A stretch of DNA of 64,000 bases from Vitis vinifera. Taxonomy: Eukaryota; Streptophyta; Magnoliopsida; Vitales; Vitaceae. Under the pieces are notes generated by a model. That model ran no database searches. It was not told the DNA's origin and was given only the letters and a program-made list of their open reading frames with translations. This document shows positions 60,286-64,000 of the stretch, one piece after another. A program made the translations under genes and the position numbers. The stretch spans positions 609,501-673,500 of the forward strand of contig NC_081811.1 of assembly GCF_030704535.1 (NCBI RefSeq), given 5' to 3'. The first letter of the stretch is position 1. Every line of letters starts with the position of its first letter.

Positions 60286-60629
60286 TGTAAGCAATTCATA
60301 ATGCATATAAACAATCTTAATTTGTAACTTATGCCATACTTACCTCCAGCCATTGTTGGGTTGCAAGTCTTTGGTTTCCAAAACTCTATCTCTCCTTATG
60401 GATGGTGTAGTTTCTGAAGATTTTCAGCAGCATGAGAGAGGAGCTCGGGACCAAGACCGATATTTAAAATACAAAGAAAACGTGGCTTCCCATCAAAGCC
60501 ACGTTTCTCTGATTTGCCACACGATGAGCAGTTGAGAGAAACATGCTCCTTAACAGCAGCTACATGATGAAGGACGTGGCCAAGTGTTGGACCACTTCAG
60601 GGCAGCGGAACGTGGGTGATTTGATAACA
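60286..60629 (-). mobile_element. 3' LTR (344 bp) of a Ty1/copia retrotransposon
   Basis: On the plus strand it runs from TGTAAGC to GATAACA, so on the coding (minus) strand it reads TGTTATC...GCTTACA with TG...CA ends. It lies right after the polypurine tract of the element whose pol gene follows. An inverted aacgtggctt/aagccacgtt pair sits near its centre (about 60480-60507). Its distal end abuts KCS-C2 coding sequence. Confidence 0.82.
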
Positions 60630-60641
60630 TTCTCCCACTTG
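60630..60641 (-). other. Polypurine tract of the copia element
   Basis: On the minus strand AAGTGGGAGAA immediately precedes the LTR start TGTTATC. This is the normal plus-strand priming site position for an LTR retrotransposon and fixes the LTR border. Confidence 0.75.
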
Positions 60642-60918
60642 GTCCACACTTTTAACCTCATGTCCTATCTTAGATCATCATTTTTCCACATTAAATAACA
60701 AATATATGAATCATGGCGATAAGTCCTCTATATAACGAGTGTTATCTTCCATGTATTACAATGTATTCATTTCTTAACATTTTACTTTATGTGGCAATAT
60801 TGCTTAATGAATAAACCCTATGTTCATTCTTGGTCCAATGAAGTTGAATTTTCTCAAAATTAAATAAAGGTGCACATCAATATGAGAAAACATCATAATA
60901 AGAGTTTGTACAATAAAA

Positions 60919-63900
60919 CTACATAAGGGAATTAAGTCCCATGTTCATTACATGATCATTGAATTTCAACGGTGGCATGCCCTTAGTCAAAGGATCAGCA
61001 ATCATCAATTCAGTGCTAATGTGCTCAATAACCACTTTCTTTTCTTTAACACGTTCTCTTATGACTAGATACTTAATGTCGATGTGTTTGCTTCGACTTC
61101 CACTTTTATTGTTCTTTGCCATAAAGACTGCAGCTGAATTGTCGCAATATATACTCAATGGCCTAGATATTGAATCCATAACTCTAAGCCCGGAAATGAA
61201 ACTCTTAAGCCATACACCATGTGAAGTAGCCTCAAAACAAGAAATGAACTCAGCTTCCATAGTAGAAGTAGCAGTCATGGTCTGCTTAACGCTCCTCCAA
61301 GATATAGCTCCACCGGCCAATATAAAAATGTATCCAGATGTTGATTTACGTGAATCAACACAGCCAGCAAAGTCTGAATCTGAGTAGCCAACTACCTCTA
61401 AATTGCTTGTTCGTCTGTACATAAGCTTGTAATCTTTGGTTCCTTGAAGATATCTCATCACTTTCTTTGCAGCTTTCCAGTGGTCTATACCTGGGTTACT
61501 CTGATATCGTCCTAACATTCCAACAACAAATGCAATGTCAGGCCTTGTGCAGACCTGAGCATACATCAAACTTCCGACTGCAGAAGCATATGGAATGTTC
61601 TTCATTTGTTCCCTCTCAAGATCGTTTTTCGGGCATTGGTTCAGATTGAACCTATCACCCTTCACTATAGGAGAAACACTAGGTGAACAATTCTTCATCC
61701 GAAATCTCTCTAAAACTTTATTGATATAGGTTTCTTGAGACAAACCTAAGATACCTTTAAATCTGTCTCTATGGATCTTAATGCCAATGACATAAGATGC
61801 CTCACCCATATCCTTCATGTCGAAATTTTTAGAGAGGAATTGTTTCACCTCATGAAGTAAACCCTTATCATTGGTTGCAAGTAAGATGTCATCCACGTAT
61901 AAAACAAGAAAACAAACTTTACTCCCACTGACCTTAAGGTATATGCATTGATCCATAACATTTTCAACAAAACCAAATGAAGAAATTATGTTATGGAATT
62001 TTAAATACCATTGGCGGGATGCTTGTTTTAAACCGTATATGGATTTCTTAAGCTTACAAACCAATTGCTCACCATCACTAGAGGGGAATCCTTCAGGTTG
62101 TTTCATGTAAACCTCCTCCTCTAGCTCTCCATTAAGAAATGCAGTTTTCACATCCATTTGTTGCAATTCTAAATCAAAGTGGGCTACTAATGCCAATATA
62201 ATGCGCAAGGAATCTTTCTTAGATACAGGAGAAAAGGTTTCCGTGTAATCGATTCCTTCTTTCTGAGTGAACCCCTTTGCAACAAGTCTGGCCTTGTATC
62301 TCTCAATGTTGCCTAATGAGTCTTTCTTTGTCTTAAAAACCCATTTACAACCAATGGTTTTCACACCATTAGGCAACTCAACAAGGTCCCAAACATCATT
62401 GCACTTCATGGAACTCATCTCATCCTTCATGGCATTGTACCACAATTCAGATTCTTTGCAACTCATGGCTTGTGAAAATGATTCGGGATCATTTTCGGCT
62501 CCTATATTATAGTCAGATTCTTGTAGATACACTACATAATCACTAGGAATTGCTGACCTCTTAGTTCGAGCAGACCTTCTTAAGGTTGTACCAATATCTT
62601 CCGAGGAAGTATGAGGCTCAACTTGTTGTTCAGAAGTGTTAGGCAACTCCTGATCAACTTGGTCTACTGGAATGTTGTCAACAACTTGTGGAACTTCAAT
62701 GACTGGTTGAACTTCATCGATTGTTCATTCAACACCCGTTTGTACTTGAGGGGTGTTATGAACAATAAACAATCTATCGCTTGAAGTGGAAGGTTGAGAC
62801 TCTGTATGATCAATATCAGAAACTATGTTCCTAAATTGATCGCTCCCACTGACCAAGTCATATTCAAGAAATTTAGCATTTCTTGATTCCACAATCCTAA
62901 TGCTGTGAGATGGACAGTAAAATCTGTATCCCTTAGACTTTTCAGCATATCCAATGAAATACCCACTAATAGTCCTTGGGTCCAGTTTCTTCTCCTGTGG
63001 ATTATAAATTCTCACTTCAGACGAGCATCCCCAAACGCGCATATGTCGCAAACTCGGTTTCCAACCTTTCAATAACTCAAATGGCCTCTTTGGGACAGCC
63101 TTGGTTGGAACTCGGTTTAATATATACACAGCTGTCTTAAGTGCTTCAGTCCACAAGAATTTAGGAAGTTTTGAGCTGCTAAGCATACTCCTCACCATGT
63201 CCAATAAAGTTCGGTTTCTTCTTTCTGCTACACCATTTTGGTCTGGAGAACCAGGCATGGTGTATTGGGCAACAATCCCATGCTCTTGAAGAAACTTCGC
63301 AAATGGCCCAGGTGATTGTCCATCTTCCAAGTATCTACCATAATATTCTCCACCTCTATCTGATCTCACAATCTTAATTTGTTTACCATATTGTTTCTCT
63401 ACTTCTGCCTTGAAGACTTTAAAGGCATCTAAAGCTTCATTTTTATTATGAAGTATGTAGAGATACATGTATCGTGAGAAATCATCTATGAAAGAGATGA
63501 AGTATTTCTGACCATGAGAGTCCATGTCAAGACAACATATATCAGTATGTATGATCTCTAGTATGGTGGAACTCCTAGTAGCACCTCTCTTTGACTTATT
63601 GGTCTGCTTACCCTTAATGCAGTCCACACAAGTCTCAAAGTCAGTAAAATCTAGAGTACTAAGTACCCCATCATTCACCAATCTTTTGATTCTATCTATG
63701 GAAATATGACCTAATCTCCGGTGCCACAATGTAGAGGAATCCTCTTTTACAACACATCTCTTAATGCCAGTTTGGACATGCAATGAATTATGAGCGGTAT
63801 CATTTTTTAAGAATATACAATAAAGACCATCAGACAAGATACCATTCCCAACACATTCAGATTTATAAATCAAATTGAAAGATGTTTCTGAAAAATGAAA

Positions 63901-64000
63901 GGAATATCCAAACGGTACAAGTCTAGAAACTGAAATCAAGTTTCGTGAGAAACTTGGTACATAAAAAGTCTTTTGCAATTCTAAAACAAAACCACTATTT
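60919..64000 (-). mobile_element. Ty1/copia polyprotein (integrase, reverse transcriptase, RNase H), partial
   Basis: Minus-strand reading frame from the window edge to the stop at 60919. Order: a pre-integrase block ([29 protein letters not shown] zinc finger), integrase core ([37 protein letters not shown]), reverse transcriptase (MDVKTAFLNG; YVDD at 61899-61888), RNase H (GYSDSDFAG, KSTSGYIF, MEAEF) and a C-terminus LTKGMPP. Integrase before RT defines Ty1/copia. One in-frame TGA at 62725-62727, between integrase and RT, breaks an otherwise open frame. Gag, protease, the primer-binding site and the 5' LTR lie beyond 64000. It is the element that interrupts KCS-C2. About 290 bp of untranslated sequence (60630-60918) separates the stop from the LTR. 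Confidence 0.95.

Overview
The window looks like nuclear DNA of a dicot plant, most likely grapevine (Vitis) or a close relative. The reasons are AT-rich intergenic sequence, intron-rich genes with canonical plant splice sites, plant-type LINEs and Ty1/copia elements, and close agreement of the spliced products with dicot GCN5 and 3-ketoacyl-CoA synthase families. Species assignment is recall, not a search. Gene models were built by hand from splice sites and reading frame.

Layout. 1-9.8 kb holds no intact gene: a complete 1.38-kb solo LTR with a 32-bp minisatellite (3660-5035), then a decayed copia element on the minus strand (about 5850-9300). 9829-20306 (minus) is GCN5, a 13-exon histone acetyltransferase gene encoding 541 aa, with two GC-AG introns and small LINE debris in its introns. 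21771-39309 (minus) is a membrane-anchored guanylate-binding-protein-like GTPase of 602 aa in 16 exons, one of them only 7 nt; its two 5-kb introns are packed with 5'-truncated LINEs.

43.0-60.3 kb is a cluster of 3-ketoacyl-CoA synthase (KCS) genes, the condensing enzymes of very-long-chain fatty acid elongation. KCS-A (43026-44556, minus, 475 aa) and KCS-B (54595-57616, plus, 469 aa) are divergently oriented and look intact. Downstream of B lie two further copies of its promoter and 5' end: C1, broken off after about 60 coding bases, and C2, open for 133 codons and then cut by the 3' LTR of a copia retrotransposon that runs past the window edge.

The 10-kb spacer between KCS-A and KCS-B is mostly transposon sequence. 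A 1.6-kb element with terminal inverted repeats and a 6-bp target duplication sits in the TATA-like sequence of KCS-A. A 2.3-kb foldback element (50173-52479) consists largely of repeated short palindromes and ends in long inverted arms with an 8-bp near-perfect target duplication. The foldback element and the way mobile DNA has remodelled the KCS promoters are the most unusual parts of the window. GCN5 and the GTPase are conserved single genes with no evident functional link to the KCS cluster.
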